Source: Psychrobacillus antarcticus
Lineage (GTDB): Bacteria > Bacillota > Bacilli > Bacillales_A > Planococcaceae
DNA: 49,822 nt
NCBI RefSeq assembly: GCF_029533155.1
Contig: NZ_JAIZDB010000032.1
Location: forward strand, 1 to 49,822
Reading direction: 5' to 3'
The translations under genes were made by a program, and so were the position numbers. Positions 7,753 to 15,657 of this stretch are shown in pieces (position 1 is the stretch's first letter; each line of letters starts with the position of its first letter). The notes under the pieces were generated by a model, which was given only the letters and a program-made list of their open reading frames with translations, was not told the origin of the DNA and searched no databases.

Positions 7753-8502
7753 TTAGATATTAAAGAATGTAGATCGTTTTTCACCAGCAAGAATAGTACC
7801 TGTGAAGAAAGAACCAAATTCTGCATAACGAGCGCTTACTTCATCAAAACGCATCTCGTATATTAACTTTTTAAATTGAAGAACATCGTCTGAGAACAAT
7901 GTTACGCCCCATTCGTAATCATCGAATCCTACTGAACCAGAGATAATTTGTTTTACCTTACCAGCATAGCTGCGACCGATCATACCATGGCTACGCATTA
8001 AGTCTTTGCGTTCTTCCATTGGTAGCATATACCAGTTGTCATCTCCGTCACGACGCTTGTCCATTGGATAGAAGCAAATGTATTGAGAACGTTGAAGCTC
8101 TGGATATAAACGAGCACGTACATGTGGATTTTGATATGGATCTTCATTCGACTCACCTGATAGGTAGTTAGACAATTCAACTACGGAAACGTATGAATAA
8201 GCAGGAATTGTGAAGTCTGCAATTGTTAATTTGTTAAATCTTGCTTCAAGTTCTTGAAGCTCATCCATAGTTGGACGTAATGTCATTAACATAAAATCAG
8301 CTTTTTGCCCTACGATTGTGTAAAAAGCATGTGCTCCCGTTTTTGCATCATCGGCTAATTGCATTTCATCTAAGAATGCGACGAACTCATCTGTAGCTTG
8401 TTTGCGTATTTCTGGATCTACTTGTTTCCATGATGCCCAGTCCATTTGGCGGAAATCATGTAATACGTACCAACCATCTAATGTAATTGCTGCTTCATTC
8501 AT
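7753..8502 (-). CDS. hemQ: coproheme decarboxylase HemQ/ChdC (YwfI)
   Basis: Converts coproheme III to heme b using peroxide, the last step of the coproporphyrin-dependent heme pathway of Gram-positive bacteria. The 249-residue length, Y145 in [11 protein letters not shown] (the radical-forming tyrosine of the family) and H172 in [10 protein letters not shown] (the iron ligand region) are present. AAAGGAGTG precedes the ATG at 8502. It is divergent from pta, the same pairing as ywfI-pta in B. subtilis. Confidence 0.93.
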   Translation of the reverse strand: MNEAAITLDGWYVLHDFRQMDWASWKQVDPEIRKQATDEFVAFLDEMQLADDAKTGAHAFYTIVGQKADFMLMTLRPTMDELQELEARFNKLTIADFTIPAYSYVSVVELSNYLSGESNEDPYQNPHVRARLYPELQRSQYICFYPMDKRRDGDDNWYMLPMEERKDLMRSHGMIGRSYAGKVKQIISGSVGFDDYEWGVTLFSDDVLQFKKLIYEMRFDEVSARYAEFGSFFTGTILAGEKRSTFFNI

Positions 8503-8654
8503 TATTTATGACACTCCTTTTAATTAAAAATATCTCCCATTTAGTGTATCATAACGTTCCGAACATTTCTTCTAATGACACGGCTTCCACATGACAAGCT
8601 GTGACAAAATCATGTATGCTTGAGGTAATGAAAATGAACGTAGGAGGAGACAAA

Positions 8655-9599
8655 TTGGCGGATTTTTTAGAGGAAATAAAAGAGAAGTTAAGGGATGCTA
8701 ATTTATCTATTATATTACCAGAGGGAAATGATGAGCGAGTTATTTCGGCGGCATTGAGACTGCAGGAGGAAGGAATTATACGTCCTATCATGATTGGAAA
8801 TAAAGAAGAAATCCCTTCCGTTTTAACCGTTATTAATCCAAAAACCTATGAAGAAATGGAAGAGCTTATCGCTGCTTTTGTAGAACGTCGAAAAGGCAAA
8901 GTGACAAAAGAGGAAGCAAGAGAGATTCTGCAAGATGTCAATTACTTTGGGACGATGCTCGTCTATATGAAGCAAGCAAATGGCTTGGTAAGTGGAGCAG
9001 CACATACGACTGCCGAAACGGTACGTCCTGCATTACAAATTATTAAAACAAAGCCAGGAATTTCGAAAACAAGTGGCGCTTTCATCATGGTGAAAGAGGA
9101 TGTTCGCTATGTGTTCGCAGATTGTGCGATTACCATTGCACCAACGAGTGAGGATTTAGCAGAAATAGCAATTGAAAGTGCTAAAACAGCTGCAGCCTTT
9201 GGAATAAAACCTAAAGTCGCGATGCTATCTTTTTCTACAAAAGGTTCTGCTCACTCAGAGGAAACAGAAAAAGTAGTGAGAGCAACTGAAATTGCCAAAC
9301 AGATGGATTCGAGTATTTTAATAGAGGGAGAGCTCCAATTTGATGCGAGTATTGTTCCAAAAATAGCTGCGCAAAAAGCTCCAAATGCTGTAGTGCAAGG
9401 GGATGCAACCGTATTTGTGTTTCCTTCATTAGAGGCAGGGAATATTGGTTATAAAATTGCAGAGCGTTTAGGTGGGTTTGAAGCAATTGGTCCTATTTTA
9501 CAAGGGTTAAATGCACCCGTAAATGATTTATCACGAGGTTGTTCTGATGACGATGTATATAAGCTAGCTTATATTACTGCTGCACAAGCACTTATTTAA
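8655..9599 (+). CDS. pta: phosphate acetyltransferase
   Basis: Interconverts acetyl-CoA and acetyl phosphate in overflow metabolism. The TTG at 8655 is chosen: AGGAGGAGACAAA stands directly before it and the resulting N-terminus MADFLEEIKEKL aligns with Pta of Bacillus, while the upstream ATGs at 8601, 8631 and 8637 have no ribosome site. The product is 314 residues, with SGAAHTTAETVRPALQ and the C-terminal PVNDLSRGCSDDDVY typical of the family. It is followed 11 bp later by lipL. Confidence 0.93.
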   Translation: MADFLEEIKEKLRDANLSIILPEGNDERVISAALRLQEEGIIRPIMIGNKEEIPSVLTVINPKTYEEMEELIAAFVERRKGKVTKEEAREILQDVNYFGTMLVYMKQANGLVSGAAHTTAETVRPALQIIKTKPGISKTSGAFIMVKEDVRYVFADCAITIAPTSEDLAEIAIESAKTAAAFGIKPKVAMLSFSTKGSAHSEETEKVVRATEIAKQMDSSILIEGELQFDASIVPKIAAQKAPNAVVQGDATVFVFPSLEAGNIGYKIAERLGGFEAIGPILQGLNAPVNDLSRGCSDDDVYKLAYITAAQALI

Positions 9600-9610
9600 G
9601 GAGAAGTCAT

Positions 9611-10447
9611 ATGTCACAAATAGAAGATTTATTACAACAAGGAAAGTGGCGTTTTTGGGATCAATCGCTTAGCGGTAAAAGTAGATCCGCACTTGAGTCA
9701 TTCGCTTCGGATGATTTACTTTGTCATTTAGTGGGACAAGAGCAGTCACCAGCGACCATTCGTACATGGGTCCATTCTCAAACCGTCGTGTTAGGTATAC
9801 AAGATCACCGGCTACCTTTTGTAGAGGATGCGCAGGATTTTCTACGCACCCAGGGATATTCCCCAATCGTGCGCAATTCGGGTGGTCTAGCTGTGGTCTT
9901 AGATGAAGGTGTACTGAATGTATCCATTATTTTGTCGGAAGCGAAGCAAGCAATAGATATACCTACTGGCTATGAGGTAATGCTTGCATTTGTAGAGCTT
10001 TTATTTCCAGAAGCAGGTGGGAAAATAGAAGCTTATGAAATTATTGGATCGTATTGTCCAGGTTCATATGATTTAAGTATAGATGGTAAAAAGTTTGCTG
10101 GAATTTCGCAGCGAAGGTTACGTCAGGGAATCGCCGTGCAAGTGTATTTATGTATTGAAGGTAGTGGAAGTGAACGCGCAGAACTAATTCGTAGATTTTA
10201 CGAAATCGGCATTCAAGGGGAAGACACGAAGTTTTCATATCCCGATATTAAACCGGAAGTAATGGCATCCATGAATGAACTACTTGGTACATCGTTCAGA
10301 GTAGAGGATATCGTCATTCGCATCCAACAACTGCTCCACCAATTATCGGGCAACGTTATCAACCAATCCGTCACACCGGAAGAAATGGACCTGTATCTAT
10401 TTTACATGCAGCGAGTAGTAGATCGGAATAAGAAAATGCTCGAGTAA
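9611..10447 (+). CDS. lipL: octanoyl-[GcvH]:protein N-octanoyltransferase LipL (YwfL)
   Basis: Amidotransferase of lipoate assembly: moves octanoyl from GcvH to E2 subunits through a thioester. The 278-residue protein has RNSGGLAVVLDEGVLNVS near 88-105, the catalytic cysteine C149 in GSYCPGSYDL and the lysine pair near 160 in DGKKFAGISQRR. The cysteine at this place, rather than the lysine-only site of LplA, marks LipL. AAGGAG precedes the ATG. It lies directly downstream of pta as in B. subtilis. Confidence 0.92.
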   Translation: MSQIEDLLQQGKWRFWDQSLSGKSRSALESFASDDLLCHLVGQEQSPATIRTWVHSQTVVLGIQDHRLPFVEDAQDFLRTQGYSPIVRNSGGLAVVLDEGVLNVSIILSEAKQAIDIPTGYEVMLAFVELLFPEAGGKIEAYEIIGSYCPGSYDLSIDGKKFAGISQRRLRQGIAVQVYLCIEGSGSERAELIRRFYEIGIQGEDTKFSYPDIKPEVMASMNELLGTSFRVEDIVIRIQQLLHQLSGNVINQSVTPEEMDLYLFYMQRVVDRNKKMLE

Positions 10448-10477
10448 TATCGGTTAGAGGGAAAAGAGTTTCGGCAA

Positions 10478-10545
10478 TAGGAGAGAGATTCCAAGCTAAA
10501 CGAGAGCGACGGCAACCTGAACGAGAGCAACAACTGCCAAACTCC
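10478..10545 (+). repeat. 21-bp phased motif array, class B (ACGAGAG), short
   Basis: TAGGAGAG at 10478, AACGAGAG at 10499 and AACGAGAG at 10520, spacings 21 and 21. It starts 31 bp after the lipL stop and lies before the shared terminator, so it is likely part of the lipL transcript. Confidence 0.7.
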
Positions 10546-10559
10546 AATCCCGAAAAAAA

Positions 10560-10589
10560 AACCACCAATCTTTTAAATGATTGGTGGTT
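10560..10589. terminator. bidirectional terminator between lipL and rsfA
   Basis: Perfect 11-bp stem AACCACCAATC / GATTGGTGGTT with an 8-base loop. An A run on the left serves the minus-strand gene. The rsfA stop codon (10573-10575) lies in the loop. Confidence 0.9.
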
Positions 10590-11196
10590 CTTTAGATACG
10601 AGATTACCATTCTTCTCCATTTGAAAAACGGGTACTGATGGCATTTCCTCGTCGTTTAATGTTACGAGACGTCTTGCGCGGTTCATGATTTGTACAAATT
10701 GCTCGTAATCTTGTTTGATAGATGCATTTTCTTTTTCGAGTTTGGCAAGTTCACTTTCTAATTTACGAATCTTTTCATTTGATATAGTGGAAAGATGACG
10801 GTATCTAGAAATATCTGAATCATTATGCTGCAAACGGACGAGATATGCGATTATAACATCAATGGATAATGCAGATACTGGAATGGATTGTGCACGCTCA
10901 CCATCTTCTTGTGATTTTGCTAGATAAATACCATTTCCTCTTCGTCTATAATCTTTACCTAAAATACGAAGCTTTTCTTTTCTTTCTTTTTTCGCTTCCT
11001 TCAACTCATTTTCATATTGATGGCGAACGACTGCATTCCAGCGAAATCCACAAGCGGCTGCAGTTCGGTTTAATTCATCACCAGCTTCTTCGAACGCGTT
11101 TAGTTGAGTGCTTCCTTCTCGCACATGACGTAATACCATCTCTGCTAACATCTCATCATTTTCTGACATCCAGGCGTCTTGTCTAATCTTAACCAT
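10573..11196 (-). CDS. rsfA: RsfA family prespore-specific transcription regulator (YwfN)
   Basis: Protein of 207 residues with an N-terminal Myb/SANT-like domain (VKIRQDAWMSENDEMLAEMVLRHV at the start, Trp-rich and helical to about residue 60) and a C-terminal coiled coil (SNEKIRKLESELAKLEKENASI region). This is the layout of RsfA, a sigma-F-dependent regulator that modulates sigma-F genes in the forespore. The ATG at 11196 is chosen because AGGAGGAAGAAC precedes it; 18 upstream codons lack a ribosome site. Position between lipL and ywfO matches ywfN. Confidence 0.88.
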   Translation of the reverse strand: MVKIRQDAWMSENDEMLAEMVLRHVREGSTQLNAFEEAGDELNRTAAACGFRWNAVVRHQYENELKEAKKERKEKLRILGKDYRRRGNGIYLAKSQEDGERAQSIPVSALSIDVIIAYLVRLQHNDSDISRYRHLSTISNEKIRKLESELAKLEKENASIKQDYEQFVQIMNRARRLVTLNDEEMPSVPVFQMEKNGNLVSKEPPII

Positions 11197-11415
11197 GTTC
11201 TTCCTCCTACCATGTTCATAGTTTCGTTGTTCTATTAACATAATGGTCAACTTACTGCTCTTTTATTCACGTAATATACACTTGATAGCAATATATACTT
11301 TAAGATACAATGACCTGTAGACTATGACTTGTCACAGATTTTGAATTGTGCGAGCATTTTTCAAAATTTGGAAGCAATTACTTCGAGCCGTAATTGATGA
11401 AAGGGGTTGTGGACT

Positions 11416-11643
11416 ATGGCAAATCATTTTAGAGTTTGCGATGAGTGTCAGGCCGTCAATTTAAAAACATTAATTCCAAAACTAAGAGCGATTGATCCAG
11501 AAGCAGAAATTGAAGTGAATGAATGTCAATCCTACTGCGGTCCTGGACGTAAAAAAACATTCGCATTTATTAATAACCGTCCCGTTGCAGCTTTAACGGA
11601 AGACGAATTAATGGACAAAGTACGCGCCAAGATAGCCGATTAA
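11416..11643 (+). CDS. DUF1450 family protein (YuzB-like)
   Basis: Protein of 75 residues with cysteines at CDEC (near residues 8-11) and [21 protein letters not shown], the signature of DUF1450. The four cysteines suggest a metal or iron-sulfur site, but none is proven. The ATG at 11416 follows AAAGGGG; an in-frame TTG at 11407 is less likely. Single gene with its own terminator. Confidence 0.85.
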   Translation: MANHFRVCDECQAVNLKTLIPKLRAIDPEAEIEVNECQSYCGPGRKKTFAFINNRPVAALTEDELMDKVRAKIAD

Positions 11644-11654
11644 AACAAACTTTT

Positions 11655-11681
11655 GCCGCCTTTCTTTATGCGGCTTTTTTC
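11655..11681 (+). terminator. terminator of the DUF1450 gene
   Basis: GCCGC pairs with GCGGC across a 10-base loop, followed by TTTTTT. Confidence 0.85.
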
Positions 11682-11683
11682 TT

Positions 11684-11712
11684 TATAATGGATACTAAAT
11701 CACATTTAGTAT
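11684..11712 (+). promoter_or_regulatory. -10-like box followed by a 9-3-9 palindrome upstream of ywfO
   Basis: TATAAT at 11684-11689 is followed at once by ATACTAAAT CAC ATTTAGTAT (11692-11712), a perfect palindrome covering the expected transcription start. No good -35 box is visible, so the promoter is tentative. The palindrome could be an operator or an RNA hairpin. Confidence 0.5.
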
Positions 11713-11748
11713 AGTAGTTACGGAGTTTTACATTACGGAGGTGGAAAA

Positions 11749-13044
11749 ATGAGCTATGCGACACAAAAGCTAGCAGAAGAAAAAGTGTTTAAAGATCCAG
11801 TTCACCGCTATATCCACGTTCGAGATCAAGTAATCTGGGATCTAATCGGAGCAAAAGAATTTCAAAGACTTCGCCGCATTAAACAGCTAGGAACTACCTA
11901 TCTAGTTTTTCATGGTGCCGAACATAGCCGTTTCAATCACTCGTTAGGTGTATATGAAATTGTACGAAGAATTGTAGATGATAGCTTTAGTGGTCGACCA
12001 GAATGGGACGATTCAGAAAGATTAGTAGTACTTTGTGCCGCTCTGCTTCATGATTTAGGGCACGGTCCGTTTTCCCATGCGTTTGAAAATGTGTTTGGAT
12101 TAGACCATGAATATTTCACGCAACAAATAATAGTTGGCGATACGGATGTCAATGAAATCTTAAAAAGAGTTAGTGAAGATTTTCCTCAGCGAGTTGCGGA
12201 TGTTATCGGTAAAACATATCCAAACAAGCAGGTAGTTAGTTTAATATCAAGTCAAATTGATGCCGACCGAATGGATTATTTACAACGTGATGCGTACTTC
12301 ACTGGGGTAAGCTATGGGCAGTTTGATATGGAACGAATTTTACGTGTAATGCGTCCAAGAGAAGACCAAGTAGTCATTAAATCGAGTGGAATGCATGCAG
12401 TAGAAGACTATATAATGAGTAGATATCAAATGTATTGGCAAGTGTATTTTCATCCAGTTTCCCGCAGTGCGGAAGTAGTGTTGACGAAAATTTTACATCG
12501 AGCAAAAGCATTAAGTGAAATGGGATATGATTTTGAACAGCAACCGACTCATTTCAGAGGCTTCTTTGATGGAACATATACTTTGGACGAGTACCTGGCA
12601 TTAGATGAAGGGGTTTTATTAACCTATTTTCAGTTATGGATAAAAGAAAAAGATCCTATTCTATCAGACTTGAGTAATCGTTTTGTCAATCGTAAATTAT
12701 TTCAATATATTGAATTTGATCTGGCGAAAGATTATATGAAAATGAAAGAGTTAGAGCTGCTATTCAAAAAAGCGGGGATAGATCCAGAGTATTACTTAGT
12801 TTTCGATTCCTCTTCAGATTTACCTTATGACTTTTATCGGCCAGGGGAAGAAGGGGAACGGATCCCAATTCACTTATTGAAACCTAACGGAGAAATTCGA
12901 GAGCTATCACGCGAATCAGAAATAGTAGAGGCCATCACTGGAAAAAGAAGAACGGATCATAAATTGTATTTTCCGGAAGATTTCTTAACGAAGGATGGGA
13001 AGAAAAAAGCATTGAAAAAACAAATACTCGATTTACTAAAGTAA
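11749..13044 (+). CDS. ywfO: HD domain phosphohydrolase YwfO (dNTPase-like)
   Basis: Protein of 431 residues of the dNTP triphosphohydrolase-like HD group. Metal-binding residues are visible as H64 (RFNHSLG), H101-D102 (LLHDLGHGPFSH) and the later D in SSQIDADRMDYL near residue 193. The related Enterococcus protein hydrolyses dNTPs in an allosteric manner; substrate here is inferred. ACGGAGGTGG precedes the ATG. The gene ywgA follows 13 bp later, as in B. subtilis. Confidence 0.9.
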   Translation: MSYATQKLAEEKVFKDPVHRYIHVRDQVIWDLIGAKEFQRLRRIKQLGTTYLVFHGAEHSRFNHSLGVYEIVRRIVDDSFSGRPEWDDSERLVVLCAALLHDLGHGPFSHAFENVFGLDHEYFTQQIIVGDTDVNEILKRVSEDFPQRVADVIGKTYPNKQVVSLISSQIDADRMDYLQRDAYFTGVSYGQFDMERILRVMRPREDQVVIKSSGMHAVEDYIMSRYQMYWQVYFHPVSRSAEVVLTKILHRAKALSEMGYDFEQQPTHFRGFFDGTYTLDEYLALDEGVLLTYFQLWIKEKDPILSDLSNRFVNRKLFQYIEFDLAKDYMKMKELELLFKKAGIDPEYYLVFDSSSDLPYDFYRPGEEGERIPIHLLKPNGEIRELSRESEIVEAITGKRRTDHKLYFPEDFLTKDGKKKALKKQILDLLK

Positions 13045-13057
13045 AGGAGGGGTCTAA

Positions 13058-13573
13058 ATGATAGAAGAACATGCAAAAATTGTGCAATTTATCGGAGCAG
13101 CAGATGGCATTACGGGACGAAAAAAGTTGCAAAAAATGGTTTACATCGCAAAAAAACTTCAATATCCATACAAGGAAAAATACGAATTCCATTTTTATGG
13201 CCCTTATTCAGAAGAGCTTACCTTACGAGTGGAAGAATTATGTAATATGGGATTTTTACAAGAAGAACGACAAGATAAAGGCTCATACGTACAATATAAA
13301 TATCAAATGACCGACGCAGGAGAACATTTCACGCAAATGGCTCAGGTACCTGAAGCAACACGAGATTTAGTAGCATGCATTGACCAAATGAAAAATAAAA
13401 GTTCTCGTTTCCTAGAACTAGTATCGACATTATTGTATTTCGATTATCTACCAAAAGAAGAGCAAATCGAAAAACTCCATGTTGTAAAAGGGAAACTCAA
13501 CTTCACAAAAGAAGAAATCGACGAGGCATTTACATTTGTCATGAACCTCATGAATGAAAGAGCTATCCAATAG
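13058..13573 (+). CDS. ywgA: YwgA family protein
   Basis: Soluble protein of 171 residues with an N-terminal winged-helix-like look (GRKKLQKMVYIAKKL, then FHFYGPYSEELTLRVEEL), a pattern also seen in antitoxin-like or phage SocA-like proteins. It matches YwgA and is cotranscribed with ywfO. AAAGGAGGGG precedes the ATG. Function unknown; the conserved pairing suggests a regulatory or partner role for the HD protein. Confidence 0.82.
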   Translation: MIEEHAKIVQFIGAADGITGRKKLQKMVYIAKKLQYPYKEKYEFHFYGPYSEELTLRVEELCNMGFLQEERQDKGSYVQYKYQMTDAGEHFTQMAQVPEATRDLVACIDQMKNKSSRFLELVSTLLYFDYLPKEEQIEKLHVVKGKLNFTKEEIDEAFTFVMNLMNERAIQ

Positions 13574-13590
13574 GGTGGCTTTTTCTTTTG
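13561..13590 (+). terminator. terminator overlapping the ywgA stop codon
   Basis: AGCTATCC pairs with GGGTGGCT (two G-U pairs), followed by TTTTCTTTT. The left arm lies inside the last codons of ywgA. Confidence 0.75.
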
Positions 13591-13607
13591 GGGAAATTAT
13601 CCTTTCC

Positions 13608-13700
13608 GCAAGTAAAGGCTACCAATGAGCAAGTAAATGGAAAAGTAGCGTAAGTAATAAACAAAGAGAGCAAGTAAATGACCTATAGCGCAAGTAAACT
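13608..13700 (+). repeat. 21-bp phased motif array, class A (GCAAGTAAA)
   Basis: GCAAGTAAA or variants begin at 13608, 13629, 13650, 13670 and 13690, spacings 21, 21, 20 and 20. It starts 35 bp after the ywgA stop and reads in the direction of ywgA. Confidence 0.85.
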
Positions 13701-13729
13701 CATAAACTCACGGGCTTAATAAATGAAAC

Positions 13730-13760
13730 AAAAAACGAACCCTTCAAAAATGGGTTCGTG
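13730..13760 (-). terminator. terminator of the tautomerase gene
   Basis: CGAACCC (13736-13742) pairs with GGGTTCG (13752-13758); a T run follows on the minus strand. Confidence 0.88.
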
Positions 13761-13770
13761 TCGATTCTAA

Positions 13771-13956
13771 TTATAGATCGCTGAACAACTTACCAGCAAT
13801 TCCATAATGATTCTTCGGCATTTCTTCTATAAACACAACAACATTCTCAGCTGGTGCATTCACTGTTTCTACAACAGCGGCAGTTACCTTCTCTACAAGA
13901 GCTCTTTTTTGATCATCCGTACGTCCTTCAAGCATTTTTACGGTTACATATGGCAT
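13771..13956 (-). CDS. ywhB: 4-oxalocrotonate tautomerase family protein (YwhB-like)
   Basis: Protein of 61 residues that keeps the catalytic Pro directly after the initiator Met and Arg11 (counted from that Pro) in MLEGRTDDQK, as in 2-hydroxymuconate tautomerase. The usual Arg39 is replaced by Val, as also in B. subtilis YwhB, so the natural substrate may differ from classical 4-OT. AAGGAGGAAA precedes the ATG. Divergent from ywhD, which matches the ywhB-ywhD neighbourhood of B. subtilis. Confidence 0.88.
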   Translation of the reverse strand: MPYVTVKMLEGRTDDQKRALVEKVTAAVVETVNAPAENVVVFIEEMPKNHYGIAGKLFSDL

Positions 13957-14022
13957 TTCATTTCCTCCTTTAGTGAAGTTTTCTGTATACTAGTATCATA
14001 ACAGAACGGAGGGAATTATCGA

Positions 14023-14538
14023 ATGGCAAATGAAGAAAAACCAAAACAAAAGATTGGCTTCACGATTATTAAAAATGATCCAACCGATGGACATAAGGGA
14101 TTTGGTATAGGTTCTCTTTCTTTAGAGAATGTATCTCCAGTCATTATTGATATAGAAGAAGGCATTGCACAAGTCGAAATCGGGGCCATGCATGCGAGAA
14201 GTGACACCGAGCGAGGTATTAAATTTACAACGAATCCAGAAGACTCAGCTGGAGGGAAACAATATTGGCTTGTCTGGGTAACGATTGATTATAATCCAGA
14301 AGGACCTTACTTCGCTGGAGTGAGTGCCTGTGAAATGGTTATCAACCGTGAAAAACGTCGTGGCTATAAAAACTTAGCCGATCATGTAAATCGTATGGAC
14401 AAATCAATGAAACGCCAAATTTTAGTCGATTTTATGGATGACCGCTCGAAAAATATTTTACGTGAATTTTTGCTGTCCCATAACAAAGAAATGTGGGATA
14501 GAAGCGAAGATAAGCTACACCAAGAATTATCTGTCTAA
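14023..14538 (+). CDS. ywhD: YwhD family protein
   Basis: Soluble protein of 171 residues with a beta-rich central part (GFGIGSLSLENVSPVIID..., GKQYWLVWVTIDYNPEG) and a helical, basic C-terminus (KNLADHVNRMDKSMKRQILVDFM). It matches YwhD of Bacillus in length and sequence. ACGGAGGGAA precedes the ATG. No function is known. Confidence 0.85.
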   Translation: MANEEKPKQKIGFTIIKNDPTDGHKGFGIGSLSLENVSPVIIDIEEGIAQVEIGAMHARSDTERGIKFTTNPEDSAGGKQYWLVWVTIDYNPEGPYFAGVSACEMVINREKRRGYKNLADHVNRMDKSMKRQILVDFMDDRSKNILREFLLSHNKEMWDRSEDKLHQELSV

Positions 14539-14721
14539 ACCTGCTATTCAAATAGTCTGCTTAGGTGGTTGAATTAAAAGCAAAAAGACAGTACAATTTA
14601 GTTAAAGCTTACTTCCAAGTAATGCTAGGACACTTAGCGGAATCAAGTAAGTAAATTGTTTGTGCACAAATTGACAACCCAATCGAATAAACGCATTCTT
14701 TTTACAGAAAGCCAAGCTAAG

Positions 14722-14765
14722 AAAAAGCTTTCTATTACCTTAATATAGGTAGTAGAAAGCTTTTT
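14722..14765. terminator. long terminator hairpin downstream of ywhD
   Basis: AAAAAGCTTTCTATTACC pairs with GGTAGTAGAAAGCTTTTT across a short loop, with one G-U pair, then TTATTTT. It lies 180 bp after the ywhD stop, so it may end a longer transcript or serve both strands. Confidence 0.85.
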
Positions 14766-14828
14766 ATTTTGTTCAAGAATAATAAAGTATAAAAATGTCC
14801 TGTGAACACTGGGTTCATGGTACTTTAA

Positions 14829-15105
14829 AGAATAAATAATACCGCTGATTTCCGCTTCAGGTGGAGTACAAAGGCTAAGAGCGCCACGTCTTAAAAGGAA
14901 GGCAATCTAAGTTCGCCGCATCCTGCGGCAACGATTGCATAACCCACATCCTGTGGGCCTCAAAGCCTTTGTGACCAACATCCTGTTGGCCTCCGCGGGG
15001 TGAGCGATGAGCCATCACCGTCGCTTGCGCGTCGATGTGATGTCTCATCTGTCTCACTCATCCCGCCGGAGTCGCCACCTTTCACTACAATCAATTAAGT
15101 GAGTA
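14829..15105. repeat. composite structured intergenic repeat, copy 1
   Basis: The outer ends are complementary (TTCAGGTGG near 14853 and CCACCTTTC near 15075). Inside are three hairpins with an identical TCC loop and different 6-bp stems: GCCGCA/TGCGGC at 14915-14929, CCCACA/TGTGGG at 14943-14957 and CCAACA/TGTTGG at 14975-14989. The first is nested in GCAATC/GATTGC. The same architecture recurs after pyrG. GC content is much higher than around it, as in the large REP-like elements of Bacillota. Confidence 0.75.
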
Positions 15106-15424
15106 GTACCAAACAAGAAGATGTAGTATGGCCTATAGCTTAGATGATAATAGTAGTCAAAAGTTTAAATAGTGATATTAACCGTATGTTGTATTAGGGA
15201 TATTATTTTGTAATAAAGGATGAAGAAAGTAGATTTTCTTTTATGCTAGCGGAAATAAAGAGAAATAGTATGTGTTTACTAAATAAAGAAGCGAAATAGC
15301 GAACGAAATTGCATCTTCGTGAGCTTCCTCTTTGAATAAGAAAGTATCTTATCTCTAGTTGCCAAAAATGCATTTCCCTGTTTCTAAGAGTTGAAGGAGG
15401 GTGACGGATAGACAAAAGCCATAT

Positions 15425-15503
15425 GATTACCGAAAGAAAGGGACGCTTGTTGGTTGTGACGACTGTCACAACCAACAAGCGTCCCTAAAAATCACTCGGT
15501 AAT
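15425..15503. repeat. 21-bp perfect stem hairpin with outer inverted arms
   Basis: Positions 15440-15460 are the exact reverse complement of 15465-15485, separated by GACT. A further pair, ATTACCGA (15426-15433) and TCGGTAAT (15496-15503), frames the hairpin. No T run follows, and it is 170 bp from the nearest gene end. Confidence 0.85.
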
Positions 15504-15589
15504 AATATAGCAAAACGTCTGTCCCAAGCCCTTCCAAAACAAATAGAAACAGGTTTTATATCTTTTGCCCGGGTTTTCTAAATTCATCA

Positions 15590-15657
15590 ACCGATTAGTT
15601 GGAGGAATCGACCGATTATCACCGTCATTTGACCGATTCTCCATTTTCTAACCGGCT
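15590..15657 (-). repeat. 21-bp phased motif array, class D (ACCGATT on plus)
   Basis: ACCGATT begins at 15590, 15611 and 15632, and ACCGG at 15651: spacings 21, 21 and 19. The array abuts the stop codon of the minus-strand gene pbpG; on that strand the motif reads AATCGGT. Confidence 0.7.

Larger units (their letters stand above)
14539..15589. other. gene-free stretch of 1.05 kb between ywhD and pbpG
   Basis: No reading frame with a ribosome site or family match. It holds a strong terminator (14722-14765), a composite structured repeat (14829-15105) and a long hairpin (15425-15503). The bases between these, about 15110-15420, look unstructured and I can assign nothing to them. Confidence 0.7.

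Noticed and set aside
15203-15478. 91-codon minus-strand frame in the ywhD-pbpG gap
   Set aside because: It starts within the long hairpin, has no ribosome site and no recognisable family.
14539-15657. tRNA or rRNA genes in the long gap
   Set aside because: No CCA-ended cloverleaf or TTCGA-type T-loop pattern was seen; hairpins there are repeats.
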